The notes under the pieces were generated by a model. It made no database searches and was not told the DNA's origin. It saw only the letters and a program-made list of their open reading frames with translations. Below, piece after piece: positions 12,924-13,191 of a stretch of DNA of 13,191 nt. The translations under genes were made by a program, and so were the position numbers. Numbering within the stretch: position 1 is the stretch's first letter; every line of letters starts with the position of its first letter. The stretch comes from JBEKDJ01 sp050014415 (GTDB lineage Bacteria > Desulfobacterota > BSN033 > UBA1163). The stretch is taken from assembly GCA_050014415.1 (NCBI GenBank), contig JBEKDJ010000273.1:1-13191 (forward strand), in the 5' to 3' direction.

Positions 12924-13191
12924 ATGAATCAGCCATTGAAAGTAGGGGTCATAGGGGATTATGATCCAAACCTACTCTCTCATATCCCCACGAATGAAGC
13001 CTTGGGTCATGCCGCTGAGGCCCTGTCTGTGTCAGTGAATTCTTCTTGGCTTCCAACGCAGTCGCTGGTAGATGGTTTTATTGGGACAACATTAATGCGG
13101 TTTGACGCACTGTGGTGTGCTCCCGGTAGTCCATACAAGAGCATGGATGGTGCACTTCGGGCTATCCAATCCGCCCGTGAAAAGGGGTGGC
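12924..13191 (+). CDS. CTP-synthase-like glutamine amidotransferase-domain protein (seleno)protein family, partial
   Basis: First 89 residues of a class I glutamine amidotransferase-like protein; the gene runs off the right edge. KVGVIGDYDPN (6-16) is the family's first strand, and LWCAPGSPYKSMDGALRAI (64-82) supplies the PG oxyanion-side loop and the SMDGAL segment typical of the group named CTP synthase C-terminal region-related (seleno)protein. Members are small proteins holding only an amidotransferase domain, some with selenocysteine at the nucleophile position; the nucleophile block (about 10-20 residues further) is outside the window. ATG 12924 has GGAGG 9 bases upstream. A strong hairpin precedes it. 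Function in this family is not established. The visible part is intact. Confidence 0.78.
   Translation, partial: MNQPLKVGVIGDYDPNLLSHIPTNEALGHAAEALSVSVNSSWLPTQSLVDGFIGTTLMRFDALWCAPGSPYKSMDGALRAIQSAREKGW

Overview
The window looks like a patchwork accessory region from the chromosome of an uncultured, probably anaerobic bacterium with intermediate GC. The strong AGGAGG ribosome binding sites are clearly bacterial. The set of genes (a flavoredoxin-like flavin reductase, a CxxCxxC flavoprotein, a FeS-era nitroreductase, an HD protein with a zinc ribbon, and a REP-type Y1 transposase relic beginning MSRQARLD) is typical of Desulfobacterota and similar anaerobes. This taxonomic guess is inference; no rRNA or other marker gene is present.

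Layout. Positions 1-560 hold a VapBC-type toxin-antitoxin pair on the minus strand with its own promoter; the toxin runs off the left edge. Positions 580-836 are the frameshifted C-terminal end of an IS110-family transposase, followed by about 500 bases without a convincing gene but with a long imperfect inverted repeat. Positions 1370-2134 (minus) encode a zinc-ribbon/HD-domain phosphohydrolase with a palindromic putative operator upstream. Positions 2231-2517 are an internally deleted REP-associated transposase element: its N-terminus is joined out of frame to its C-terminal helix-turn-helix. Everything downstream is on the plus strand.

Positions 2564-9485 carry small, mostly unrelated genes with wide gaps: a short-chain dehydrogenase, a frameshifted CPBP membrane protease, the tail of a lost methyltransferase, a second CPBP-like membrane protein with a weakened active site, a class I methyltransferase, a HIT-family protein, an adenosine deaminase-family enzyme, a YdeI/OmdA protein and a GNAT acetyltransferase. 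Degenerate repeat-like sequences starting with TAAC follow several of these stop codons. With the unrelated small genes they recall gene-cassette (attC-like) organisation, but the match is imperfect and no integrase is present.

Positions 9580-13191 hold an Asp/Glu racemase-family protein with an unusual C-terminal tail, then three flavin redox proteins (nitroreductase, CxxCxxC NADPH-FMN-reductase-like flavoprotein, flavoredoxin-like flavin reductase), then the start of a CTP-synthase-like glutamine-amidotransferase-domain protein whose relatives are sometimes selenoproteins. The flavin genes each have their own strong RBS and 144-217 base gaps, so they form a functional neighbourhood rather than a tight operon. 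No tRNA, rRNA or CRISPR array was seen.
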